Shown here: positions 1 through 7,379 of the stretch, one piece after another
How positions within the stretch are numbered: the stretch's first letter is position 1
How the letters are laid out: each line of letters begins with the position of its first letter
Source: Chitinophaga pinensis
GTDB lineage: Bacteria; Bacteroidota; Bacteroidia; B-17B0; Aurantibacillaceae
Length of the DNA stretch: 42,810 bases
Assembly (NCBI GenBank): GCA_945887955.1
Contig: CAMCZO010000011.1
Span: forward strand, 1-42,810
Direction of reading: 5' to 3'
The notes under the pieces: generated by a model
Database searches by the model: none
What the model saw: only the letters and a program-made list of their open reading frames with translations
Told to the model about the DNA's origin: nothing
Made by a program: the position numbers and the translations under genes

Positions 1-330
1 TTTTTCAGAAATAACAACATCAACAATTCTTCTATCATTTGGACATTCTCTTTTTACTACTAATTTTTTTGAATTTAATTTATCTACTATTCGAGAGGCG
101 TCACTCATTCTATCCAACATTCGTTCTCTAATCAATTTAATACTACAGGGGTTTGGATGCTGACCGCGTAAAATTCTTAATACATTATATTGTTGGGTGG
201 TAATTTTAGAGTCTTTAAATAAAAAATCATGTTTATTATTTACCCAGTTAGACGTATATATTAAATTAAGCATCAACTTTTGTTGTATGCTAATAAATTT
301 TTGCTGCTGTATTTCGTCTTCTAATTTCAA
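1..330 (-). CDS. MarR-family transcriptional regulator (3' end beyond window)
   Basis: The reading frame stays open to the window edge, giving 110 residues from a TTG start. The stretch ITTQQYNVLRIL, then a recognition-helix region (ERMLDRMSDASRIVDKL) and a wing with NDRRIVDV, match the winged helix-turn-helix of MarR proteins, which bind palindromic operators as dimers. I chose TTG at 328-330 because related Bacteroidota regulators begin with a K-(L/I)-E-(D/E)-E-(I/L) stretch. An in-frame ATG at 367-369 would place a terminator hairpin inside the gene. Its neighbour is a yceI-type gene, a pairing I recall as common in this phylum. What it regulates cannot be seen; yceI is the obvious candidate. 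Confidence 0.85.
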   Translation of the reverse strand, partial: MKLEDEIQQQKFISIQQKLMLNLIYTSNWVNNKHDFLFKDSKITTQQYNVLRILRGQHPNPCSIKLIRERMLDRMSDASRIVDKLNSKKLVVKRECPNDRRIVDVVISEK

Positions 331-336
331 TATAAA

Positions 337-366
337 ATAAAAAAGTCTCTGGCTATGCCAGAGACT
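337..366 (-). terminator. Intrinsic terminator after the yceI-type gene
   Basis: On the minus strand a perfect 10-bp stem (AGTCTCTGGC / GCCAGAGACT) with a 3-nt loop is followed by a T-rich run. It lies between the yceI stop at 385 and the marR start at 330, so it may end yceI transcription or attenuate read-through into marR. Confidence 0.8.
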
Positions 367-384
367 CATATAATTGGGTTTAAA

Positions 385-984
385 TTATTTTGCTTTTGTA
401 ATTTCTATATTAATATCTAATCTTACCTCTTCGCTCACAGCAACTCCACCAGCTTCTAAAACTGAATTCCAAACTAAACCAAAATCTTTACGGTTTATCG
501 TACCACTTACTTTAAATGCATAACGCTCCATGCCATATGGATCTTTAATAATTTTTGATGCGCCAACAGCAGTTAAAACAACAGCATTAGTAAGACCATG
601 CATGGTTAATTTTCCTGATAAAGTATAAGTTCCTTTTGTTTTTCCTGCCTTCATTGAGGTGCTAACAAAATTAATTTTTGGAAATTTTTCTACATCAAAA
701 AAATCAGGGCTCTTTAAATGGCCATCTCTTTTTTCATCAAAGGTATTAATACTGGCTGCATCAACAGAAAAATCAATTTTAGCATCAGTAAAATCTATAT
801 CAGCTTTTGTACTTGATACTTTTCCATCATAAATTTTAAATCTACCTTCGGTTTCGCTTACCATCATATGTGTAACAGCAAAACCTAATTTGCTATGAGA
901 TGCATCTACATTCCAATTTGTTTGAGCTTTTGCGCTTGCAGATACTAAGGCAACTGCTACTAATGTTTTAAAAGTTGTTTTCAT
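385..984 (-). CDS. YceI-family secreted lipocalin-like protein
   Basis: This 199-residue protein starts with a signal peptide ending near AKAQ (residues 18-21). The mature part begins WNVDASHSKLGFAVTHMMVSE, followed by DEKRDGHLKSPDFFDVEKFPKI. Both are hallmarks of the YceI family, whose beta-barrel binds isoprenoid-type lipids in the periplasm. Length fits the family. It is followed by a strong terminator and then by a MarR regulator. The physiological ligand is not known from the sequence. ATG start at 984. Confidence 0.93.
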   Translation of the reverse strand: MKTTFKTLVAVALVSASAKAQTNWNVDASHSKLGFAVTHMMVSETEGRFKIYDGKVSSTKADIDFTDAKIDFSVDAASINTFDEKRDGHLKSPDFFDVEKFPKINFVSTSMKAGKTKGTYTLSGKLTMHGLTNAVVLTAVGASKIIKDPYGMERYAFKVSGTINRKDFGLVWNSVLEAGGVAVSEEVRLDINIEITKAK

Positions 985-1234
985 GAATTAATTTTTATTT
1001 TTTTAAGTTATAATTGTTCGGTAAATGTCGGATATAAAATTAAATGTTGCAACATCTAATTTTAAATAATTGTTAAATTATTAATTAAGTATAAATTTTA
1101 ATCTTATACATTAATTCTTTAAAATTATTAAAAAATTAATATCAATTTATTAGCTATTATAAATTTAGCGCCCTAACAATCAATATCATACAATAAAAAT
1201 TAAACATAATAGTCAAATACATTAGATTCTTATG

Positions 1235-1242
1235 TAACTTTG
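1235..1242 (+). promoter_or_regulatory. Candidate -7 promoter element of the padR operon
   Basis: TAACTTTG fits the Bacteroidota -7 consensus TAnnTTTG. It would start transcription near 1249, about 90 nt before padR. No convincing -33 TTG is visible. Confidence 0.45.
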
Positions 1243-1275
1243 CTTTAAGTTTTAATTATAAAACATGAAATGGAT

Positions 1276-1301
1276 CTTAAATTTTATATTAAAATCTTAA
1301 G
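1276..1301. promoter_or_regulatory. Candidate PadR operator (imperfect palindrome)
   Basis: Arms CTTAA-ATTTTA and TAAAAT-C-TTAAG surround a TAT centre, symmetric apart from one extra C. It lies between the proposed transcription start and the padR start codon, where an autorepressor could bind. The AT-richness of the region makes chance symmetry quite possible. Confidence 0.3.
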
Positions 1302-1339
1302 CTTTACTATAAATCAAATAAAAAAATAAAAAACTTTAT

Positions 1340-1681
1340 ATGAATTACTCAACTGAACTTTTAAAAGGCACTTTAAAAACAATTGTTTTAAAACTATTAG
1401 CCGATAATAAAAAAATGTATGGTTACGAAATTACTCAACGCGTAAAAGAATTAACCTTAAATAAAATTCAAATAACTGAAGGGGCATTATATCCAACCCT
1501 GCATTCGTTAGAAGCAGATGGATTTGTGACTACTGAAACTGAATTTATTGGAAAACGAGTTCGAAAATATTATAGTTTAAGCCCAACAGGAAAAACAAAG
1601 ACAAAAGAAAAAGTAAGCGAGCTCGCGAACTTTATGGAAACAATGAAATTTTTATTAGATATAAAAACAAAAACGACCTAA
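1340..1681 (+). CDS. PadR-family transcriptional regulator
   Basis: A 113-residue short PadR protein. The N-terminal winged helix reads LKGTLKTIVLKLLADNKKMYGYEITQRVKEL, then ITEGALYPTLHSLEADGFV and RKYYSLSPTGK, the family's classic motifs. A short C-terminal helix would mediate dimerisation. Its stop codon abuts the ATG of the next gene with no gap, so the two are translationally coupled. The partner is a membrane protein with a HAAS-like N-terminus, the usual genetic companion of short PadR regulators. Autoregulation through the upstream palindrome is an inference. Confidence 0.93.
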   Translation: MNYSTELLKGTLKTIVLKLLADNKKMYGYEITQRVKELTLNKIQITEGALYPTLHSLEADGFVTTETEFIGKRVRKYYSLSPTGKTKTKEKVSELANFMETMKFLLDIKTKTT

Positions 1682-2830
1682 ATGTATTGCTTGAGTGAAA
1701 AACAAATAGATTTTATTCTTAACGACATAAGAGCACGTGGCGTTGAGATGGAGAGCCTGCAGCTAAACCTCCACGATCATATTTGTTGTATCATAGAGCA
1801 AAATCTCGAAGAAAATGGAGACTTCGAGAGCTTCTATCAAAAAACCATTAAAACATTTTATAAAAATGAACTTTGGGAAATTGAAGAAGAAACACTCCTA
1901 TTACTAACCCATAAAAACTATTACGCCATGAAAAAAATAATGATATTAAGCGGAACATTTTCTGCAGCAACAATGATTTTAGGAATCTTATTTAAATTTA
2001 TGCATTGGCCTGGTGCATCATTATTCATCATACTAGGGATAGGCACATCGAGTTTAATTTTTTTACCACTTCTGTATTTATTAAAATCAAAAGATAGTCA
2101 AGCAACAAAAGATAAACTCATTCTTGGTTTAGGTATTTTATCTGGAATTTTACTAAGTCTTTCTATTTTATTTAAAATTATGCATTGGCCTTTTGCGATA
2201 ATATTAGGTTACTCAGCAGTAATTATACTTGGATTAATTTTACTTCCTATCTATTTTATAACAGGAATTAAAACTCAAGAAAATAAAATAAATACCATAA
2301 CCATATCAATTGTAATCATTATGATTTGTGGTTTATGGCTAACATTGGTTAGAACACCATATGGCTCAAGAAAAAAAGAAATAACAGACACGTCTTCTTT
2401 TTTAATCAATGAACAAATTGTTTCTTCTCAAAAAAGAATATATGATTCAATCACAAAAAATGACTCCTTGGAAAGTAATTCAAAAAAATTAAGTAAACAG
2501 ATTATACGTGTTTGTGAAAAAATAAAATCGTCTATCATCTTAAAAGAAACAGGAATGACAAAAATATCAACTGATTTTGAAACTAAATTAAATTTTATTT
2601 CTGAGGCAAATTTTCGATTGCCTGGCACAGCAAATAAAGATGTTGATTCACTTCTAGAATTTATTAAAACATATCATTTAACACTAAATGTAACACCACA
2701 TAAAACTAAACTACCATTAAGTTATCAAACAAACAGCGAAGAAAAGATTCCGTTTTTTGTTGGAACCAATTTGATAGTATTAACTCAATTGCAACAAACG
2801 GAATTAATTGTTATGCAAAATGAGATGTAA
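1682..2830 (+). CDS. PadR-linked membrane protein with HAAS-like N-terminus
   Basis: A 382-residue protein of unproven function. Residues 1-80 form a soluble helical segment (LSEKQIDFILNDI, LHDHICCIIEQNL) resembling the HAAS/DUF1700-type domain encoded next to padR genes. Residues about 82-220 contain five predicted membrane helices in which the motif FKxMHWP occurs twice (FKFMHWPGA, FKIMHWPFA). This suggests an internal duplication of a two-helix unit; the motif also recalls GldL-type membrane helices of gliding bacteria. Residues 225-382 are hydrophilic and probably form a sensor domain outside the membrane. The arrangement suggests a one-component-plus-sensor pair with the preceding PadR. 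The ligand is unknown. Confidence 0.75.
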   Translation: MYCLSEKQIDFILNDIRARGVEMESLQLNLHDHICCIIEQNLEENGDFESFYQKTIKTFYKNELWEIEEETLLLLTHKNYYAMKKIMILSGTFSAATMILGILFKFMHWPGASLFIILGIGTSSLIFLPLLYLLKSKDSQATKDKLILGLGILSGILLSLSILFKIMHWPFAIILGYSAVIILGLILLPIYFITGIKTQENKINTITISIVIIMICGLWLTLVRTPYGSRKKEITDTSSFLINEQIVSSQKRIYDSITKNDSLESNSKKLSKQIIRVCEKIKSSIILKETGMTKISTDFETKLNFISEANFRLPGTANKDVDSLLEFIKTYHLTLNVTPHKTKLPLSYQTNSEEKIPFFVGTNLIVLTQLQQTELIVMQNEM

Positions 2831-2849
2831 TGTGATTTGTTAAAAATCA

Positions 2850-2884
2850 AAAGCCATACAGTTTATAAAACCTGTATGGTTTTC
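2850..2884 (+). terminator. Intrinsic terminator of the padR operon
   Basis: Stem CCATACAG (2854-2861) pairs with CTGTATGG (2872-2879) across a 10-nt loop and is followed by TTTTC. It lies just after the stop codon at 2830. Confidence 0.75.
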
Positions 2885-2978
2885 GTGCCTTTATAATTTA
2901 AACCTAAAGGTAAAACTGAAAATTGATGAACCTGATTTAGATCATCTTTTTAATAATTTTAATAAGGTATTAAATTAG

Positions 2979-2986
2979 TATATTTG
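2979..2986 (+). promoter_or_regulatory. Candidate -7 promoter element of the TPR gene
   Basis: TATATTTG matches TAnnTTTG and lies 15 nt before the ATG at 3002. It covers an upstream in-frame TTG, arguing that translation starts at 3002 and that the leader is very short. Confidence 0.5.
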
Positions 2987-3001
2987 ATTAAACCTAAATC
3001 T

Positions 3002-5038
3002 ATGAAACATTTATTTTTAATCTTAGTTGTAATAAGCTTAAGTGGATTTGGACAAACTGCAGAAGATTATTATAACACAGGAATTTCAAAATATAATTTA
3101 AAAGATTATACAGGAGCAATATCAGATTTTAACAATGCTATTCAACTAAATCCTGATGATGCATTAGCTTATTTTAAAAGAGGAACTGCAGATGGTGATT
3201 TAAAAGATTATAATGGAGCAATAGCTGATTATAATAAAGCCATTCGACTAAAACCAGATTATGCTGATGCTTATTATAACAGAGGGAATGCAAAGTCTTA
3301 TTTAAAAGATTATAATGGAGCAATAACTGATTACAATAAAGCTATTCAATTAAAACCTGATGATGCTGATTTTTATTTTATGATAGGATGTTCAAAGTAT
3401 GATTTACAAGATTATACAGGAGCAATAACTGATTTTAATAAAGCTATTCAACTAAAACCAGATTATGCTGATTCTTATTTTAAAAGAGGAACTGCAGAGG
3501 ATGAATTAAAAGATTATAATGGAGCAATAGCTGATTATAATAAAGCTATTCAATTAAATCCTGATTATGCTGATGCTTATTATAAGAGAGGGATTGAAAA
3601 GAAAAAGTTACAAGATTATACAGGAGCAATATCAGATTTTAACAATGCTATTCGATTGAATACTGATGATGCTGATGCTTATTATAACAGAGGTCTTGCA
3701 AAATATGATTTACAAGATTATACAGGAGCAATATCAGATTTTAACAATGCTGTTCAATTAAATCCTTATTATTCTGGCGCTTATATTAACAGAGGTCTTG
3801 CAAAGTATAATTTACAAGATTATACAGGAGCAATAACTGATTATAATAAAGTTATTCAACTAGAACCGGAAAATGCATTAGCTTATTTTAAAAGAGGAAC
3901 TGCAGAGAATGAATTAAAAGATTATAATAGAGCAATAACTGATTATAATAAAGCTATTCAACTAAAACCTGATTATGCTGATGCTTATTATAACAGAGCG
4001 ATTGCAAAGTATTATTTACAACATTATAATGGAGCAATAGCTGATTATAATAAGGCTATTCAACTAAAACCTGATGATGTAAATGCTTATAATAACAGAG
4101 GTCTTGCAAAGTATTATTTACAAGATTATAATGGAGCAATAGCTGATTATAATAAAGCTATTGAACTAAAACCAGATTATGCTGATTTTTATTTTATGAG
4201 AGGATGTTCAAAGTATGATTTACAAGATTATACAGGAGCAATAACTGATTATAATAAAGCTATTCAACTAAAACCTGATTATGCTGATGCTTATTATAAC
4301 AGAGGTCTTGTAAAAAAGAATACATTAGATTATACAGGAGCAATAACTGATTATAATAAAGCTATTCAACTAAAACCTGATTATGCAAGAGCTTATTATA
4401 ACAGAGGAGTTTCAAAAAAAAGTTTAAAAATGTTTTTAGAAGCAATAGCTGATTTTAAAAAGGCTATAGAATTAGAACCTGATTTTGCAAAAAAAGGAGA
4501 CATTAATGAAACAATGGAAGATTTAAAAAATTATACAGAACAAATGGCTAATTATAACATTGCTATACGATCAAAACCTAATGATGCTGATGAATATAAT
4601 AATAGAGCTCTTGCAAAATATAATTTACAAGATTTTTTAGGTGCCATAACTGATTATAATAAAGTTATTCAACTAAATCCTAATTATGCTACTGCTTATA
4701 ATAACAGAGGTCTTGCAAAATATAATTTACAAGATTATATAGGAGCCAAAGCTGATTATGATAAAGCTATTAAATTAAAACCTGATTTTGCTTCAGCTTA
4801 TAATAACAGAGGTGTTGCAAAGTTTAAATTACAAGATTATTCAGGAGTGATAGCTGATTATAATAAACTTATTCAAATAATAAGACCTGATGATGATGAT
4901 TATTCTAAAATTTATTATAAGAGAGGTATTGCAAAGTTTTATCTTGATGATAAAAATGGTGCATGTGAAGATATTAAAATTTCAGGAGAGTTTGGTTATA
5001 CTGACGCATTTGATTTTATAATAAAAAATTGCAACTAA
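3002..5038 (+). CDS. Secreted TPR-repeat protein (about 19 repeats)
   Basis: The 678-residue product starts with a signal peptide (MKHLFLILVVISLSGFGQ) and is then almost entirely 34-residue tetratricopeptide repeats of the form DYxGAIxDYNKAIQLKPDYADAYYNRG. One degenerate stretch (about 495-540) interrupts the array, and the protein ends with DDKNGACEDIKISGEFGYTDAFDFIIKNC, a common tail in Bacteroidota TPR proteins. TPR solenoids are protein-binding scaffolds; the partner is unknown. An earlier in-frame TTG at 2984 is rejected because it sits inside the promoter motif and precedes a perfect signal peptide. Underlying DNA repeats are listed separately. It appears monocistronic. Confidence 0.88.
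   Translation: MKHLFLILVVISLSGFGQTAEDYYNTGISKYNLKDYTGAISDFNNAIQLNPDDALAYFKRGTADGDLKDYNGAIADYNKAIRLKPDYADAYYNRGNAKSYLKDYNGAITDYNKAIQLKPDDADFYFMIGCSKYDLQDYTGAITDFNKAIQLKPDYADSYFKRGTAEDELKDYNGAIADYNKAIQLNPDYADAYYKRGIEKKKLQDYTGAISDFNNAIRLNTDDADAYYNRGLAKYDLQDYTGAISDFNNAVQLNPYYSGAYINRGLAKYNLQDYTGAITDYNKVIQLEPENALAYFKRGTAENELKDYNRAITDYNKAIQLKPDYADAYYNRAIAKYYLQHYNGAIADYNKAIQLKPDDVNAYNNRGLAKYYLQDYNGAIADYNKAIELKPDYADFYFMRGCSKYDLQDYTGAITDYNKAIQLKPDYADAYYNRGLVKKNTLDYTGAITDYNKAIQLKPDYARAYYNRGVSKKSLKMFLEAIADFKKAIELEPDFAKKGDINETMEDLKNYTEQMANYNIAIRSKPNDADEYNNRALAKYNLQDFLGAITDYNKVIQLNPNYATAYNNRGLAKYNLQDYIGAKADYDKAIKLKPDFASAYNNRGVAKFKLQDYSGVIADYNKLIQIIRPDDDDYSKIYYKRGIAKFYLDDKNGACEDIKISGEFGYTDAFDFIIKNCN
3056..4960 (+). 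repeat. 102-bp tandem DNA repeat within the TPR gene
   Basis: The coding repeats are conserved at DNA level. The 20-base word gattatgctgatgcttatta occurs at 3257, 3563, 3971 and 4277, spaced by exact multiples of 102 bp (306, 408, 306). The phrase caagattatacaggagcaat also recurs many times. Such similarity implies recent duplication or recombination between units. Confidence 0.9.
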
Positions 5039-5081
5039 TTCTTTACAATCATTTTTCATTATCCTACTAAGACTAATCTCT

Positions 5082-5381
5082 CTACTTAATAATTTTACCT
5101 ACATTGATTAAAAATAAATCTCTTTTTTTGGTAAAGCCTTCATATTTAGTAATCATTCTTCTTGCATCTTTATTATAACCATTAATAAATTCTATAAATT
5201 CATATTCTCTTTTTTTACCATTCTTATCATATAATCTGCTTATCCAAAACTGAGTTACTTCACGATACTCTATTATTTTAGTTTTTGCTTTTATCATATC
5301 AAAAGGCTCACCTTTAATAACAATTTTTAATGTGGGTTTTACAGTTTTTACTGCTTTTGTTGGTTTAATTAATTTTGTCAT
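5082..5381 (-). CDS. Small ASCH-domain-like protein
   Basis: A 99-residue basic protein, convergent with the TPR gene. After a lysine-rich N-terminus, residues 24-80 read KGEPFDMIKAKTKIIEYREVT, then FWISRLYDK and FINGYNKDARRMITKYEG. The pattern W/F-x-x-I-x-x-x-x-K-x-x-E-Y-R-E followed by F-x-N-G-Y resembles ASCH-type proteins (small RNA-binding-like folds) common in Bacteroidota and phages. Function is unknown. No partner gene is adjacent. ATG start at 5381. Confidence 0.6.
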   Translation of the reverse strand: MTKLIKPTKAVKTVKPTLKIVIKGEPFDMIKAKTKIIEYREVTQFWISRLYDKNGKKREYEFIEFINGYNKDARRMITKYEGFTKKRDLFLINVGKIIK

Positions 5382-5417
5382 AATTGATATTTTAATTTGA
5401 TTAATCTAAAAAACAAT

Positions 5418-5480
5418 TTACTTCTTGCCTATAAAATCAGACCAAGAGTTTATTTTGTTATGCCAGTTTATTAATGCCAT
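5418..5480 (-). CDS. Micro-ORF, 20 residues, within repeat copy 1
   Basis: ATG at 5480 opens MALINWHNKINSWSDFIGKK, a cationic, tryptophan-containing and possibly amphipathic peptide. Its start and upstream AT tract are almost identical to a second copy at 9239-9291. Conservation of start codon and promoter-like region is the only argument that it is expressed. It may instead be the leftover 5' end of a lost gene. Confidence 0.3.
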   Translation of the reverse strand: MALINWHNKINSWSDFIGKK

Positions 5481-5503
5481 ATTTTAATTAAATATAGTAT
5501 TTT
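5461..5503. repeat. 43-bp dispersed repeat, copy 1
   Basis: Identical to 9272-9314 at 39 of 43 positions. Read on the minus strand it holds AAAATACTATATTTA, then ATGGCATT, i.e. a promoter-like tract followed by the start of a micro-ORF. Confidence 0.75.
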
Positions 5504-5538
5504 ACAATTATAAAAGAAATTTAAAATTAATTTATAAT

Positions 5539-5580
5539 TGCCCCTCTATATTCTAATATTACAATAAAAATACAGGGGGC
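5539..5580 (-). terminator. Possible terminator after the CrtA-like gene
   Basis: Imperfect inverted repeat GCCCCTCTATATT / AATACAGGGGGC, about 12 nt beyond the CrtA-like stop. The following T-run on the minus strand is weak, so this is a tentative call. Confidence 0.4.
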
Positions 5581-5592
5581 ATGCTTATTTTT

Positions 5593-6270
5593 TTATAAGT
5601 GATTTTTTGTTGATAGAAGAATAAATCTAGCAAAAAGTTCTTCGCTGTACCATTTATATTTTTGGGTAAGTTTGATTACATTTTTGTGTATTTCATCGGC
5701 GTAAGCGTATCGTTTCATGGCTTCATAATTTTTCCAAACACTCACTGTAGCTTGCTGGATAAAAGGTAATTCGCCAATGCCAATGGCAAATTCTAATTCG
5801 TCGAATTTATAAAGTTCGTTGGCCGTTCTGCCCACTTTACTCCAAAATTGCCATAACCTAAGCCATTTAATTCGAGCCCTAGTTAAAACAACAATTTTAC
5901 TCGTATCATTCATATCTGCGCCCTGATGGAATGGGTTAATACCCGACCATTTGCCATGAGACACTATGTTTTTAAGAAATAATGTTTGTAAAGAAAGGCA
6001 CTTTTTTTTGTATGTTAAGAAATAGGGATTATTTGAATAAAAGTCATCTGAATGCTGCTGGGTTTCCCAAACGAGTAACCAAGCATATGTATTGAAGCTT
6101 GGCATAAAATCAAATCCCTTGCCTCCCCCCGAGCCCATAGATTTGAAAAAAGTTAAGCCAGGCACCTTTTTTAATCTGAACAAAGCCAAAGGAACCTGTT
6201 GAAAAGCCCAAAATTTAGATGCTAGGGAATTCAATTTAAAAATTGTAACGCTTGTAATTTGTTCTGCCAT
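5593..6270 (-). CDS. Spheroidene monooxygenase (CrtA)-like protein
   Basis: From the ATG at 6270 the product is 225 residues. It begins MAEQITSVTIFKLNSLASKF and continues WAFQQVPLALFRLKKVPGL, FFKSMGSGGGKGFDFMPSFN and TYAWLLVWE, then GKWSGINPF and a C-terminal KNYEAMKRYAY. These segments resemble spheroidene monooxygenase, which oxidises acyclic carotenoids in purple bacteria. No other carotenoid gene is visible here, so the substrate is open. A longer in-frame extension to 6438 overlaps the methyltransferase by 160 bp and lacks family similarity; I reject it. The gene follows the methyltransferase by 5 bp, indicating one operon. Confidence 0.72.
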   Translation of the reverse strand: MAEQITSVTIFKLNSLASKFWAFQQVPLALFRLKKVPGLTFFKSMGSGGGKGFDFMPSFNTYAWLLVWETQQHSDDFYSNNPYFLTYKKKCLSLQTLFLKNIVSHGKWSGINPFHQGADMNDTSKIVVLTRARIKWLRLWQFWSKVGRTANELYKFDELEFAIGIGELPFIQQATVSVWKNYEAMKRYAYADEIHKNVIKLTQKYKWYSEELFARFILLSTKNHL

Positions 6271-6275
6271 AGTAA

Positions 6276-7214
6276 CTATTTTTTCTTTAATACAATAGTT
6301 TGGATACCCATTGGAATAATCTGCTCCAATAAAAAAAATGGCATAAGTAAAACCTTCCAAAAAACTAAATTCCAAAAGTGACTCTCCATTGATAAACTCC
6401 AATTTATATTTTTCTTTTGTTGATAACCCAACCACCAAAGGGTAAAGGCCGACATGGTGCCATATTTGCGATGTTTTACAATTTCCCAGTCATTTTCTGA
6501 AAAAATCATTTTCCAACTTTTAAAACTAAATAGGCTAATATGTCTAGGCGAGTGCCAGCCTTGCCAATAATTTTTCTGTATTTTTTGAATTATTCCTTGG
6601 TACATTGGAACTTCAATAATCAATATTCCATTTGGTTTCAAAAGTTGTTTACATTTTTCTATGGTCTGATTTAATTGATAATCATGCTCCAAATAATGCC
6701 AAGCTGTAATGAGATCAAATTTTTTGTGTAATTCTATGTTGCGCCAATCTCCTTCGAGGAGTGTGAGATTTTTATATTTTGGATCTTCCCATTGAGCTGA
6801 AGTAAAATCAATACCCATTGATCGTATATTTCCGGTTTTTGTTAATTGCAACAAAAAATCAGGCTTGCCACAACCAATATCTAGTACATCTGTATCTGAT
6901 TTCTGTTTCAAATGCTGTAGTGCCATTTTTGCCCTACGCGCATTTAACTTTTGATCATCCCAAACTACAAAGTGGGCATATTTTCCCCAAGCTTTTTCTC
7001 CTCTGTAAGGTAAATAGGTATTGGTGTAATAATTAGTTAATTGATTTTCAGGAACGGGATTTATAAGAAATATTGATTCACAACATTGGCAACGATGAAA
7101 TTTATAGCTCTCCGAATTTTCTACATGCATCATTGCATTAGTATTGGTATAAAAGCGATGATCCTCACTTTTACAAATGCTACAACTTGGTTTGGGTATA
7201 GATGAATTAAACAA
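6276..7214 (-). CDS. Class I SAM-dependent methyltransferase with zinc-ribbon N-terminus
   Basis: A 312-residue protein with an N-terminal CxxC...CxxC ribbon (CSIC and CQCC, near residues 11-14 and 42-45). Motif I is VLDIGCGKPDFLLQL near residue 110, then WHYLEHDYQL and LLKPNGILIIEVPM, the core of a Rossmann-fold methyltransferase. A hydrophobic C-terminal segment (WKVLLMPFFLLEQIIPMG) may touch the membrane. Similar architectures act on sugars, lipids or quinones, but the substrate cannot be inferred. The start is TTG at 7214; no ATG sits near the zinc ribbon. It is translationally close-packed with the CrtA-like gene. Confidence 0.82.
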   Translation of the reverse strand: MFNSSIPKPSCSICKSEDHRFYTNTNAMMHVENSESYKFHRCQCCESIFLINPVPENQLTNYYTNTYLPYRGEKAWGKYAHFVVWDDQKLNARRAKMALQHLKQKSDTDVLDIGCGKPDFLLQLTKTGNIRSMGIDFTSAQWEDPKYKNLTLLEGDWRNIELHKKFDLITAWHYLEHDYQLNQTIEKCKQLLKPNGILIIEVPMYQGIIQKIQKNYWQGWHSPRHISLFSFKSWKMIFSENDWEIVKHRKYGTMSAFTLWWLGYQQKKNINWSLSMESHFWNLVFWKVLLMPFFLLEQIIPMGIQTIVLKKK

Positions 7215-7379
7215 TGGGTCTATCTTAAATTAAAATTGCTGTATTCGTATATAATAATGAATTCAATTGATATAACGGAACTAAATTTAAACAAACGAAA
7301 CGACTATTTGTTCTTTTGAGATTTATTTTTAGAACCAGCTTGACAATAAAATACAAGAAACCGTTGATCTTATTATTTA

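Larger units (their letters stand above)
985..1339. other. Divergent intergenic region between yceI and padR
   Basis: About 355 bp, extremely AT-rich, with no credible ORF. It must hold the minus-strand yceI promoter (no clear -7 match seen) and the plus-strand padR promoter. Two elements stand out and are listed separately: a TAnnTTTG match at 1235 and an imperfect palindrome at 1276. Confidence 0.6.

Noticed and set aside
2984..3001. TTG start upstream of the TPR gene
   Set aside because: It falls inside a TAnnTTTG element and precedes a complete signal peptide at 3002.
6271..6438. N-terminal extension of the CrtA-like gene
   Set aside because: It lies in another frame of the methyltransferase gene and lacks family similarity; the ATG at 6270 fits the family.
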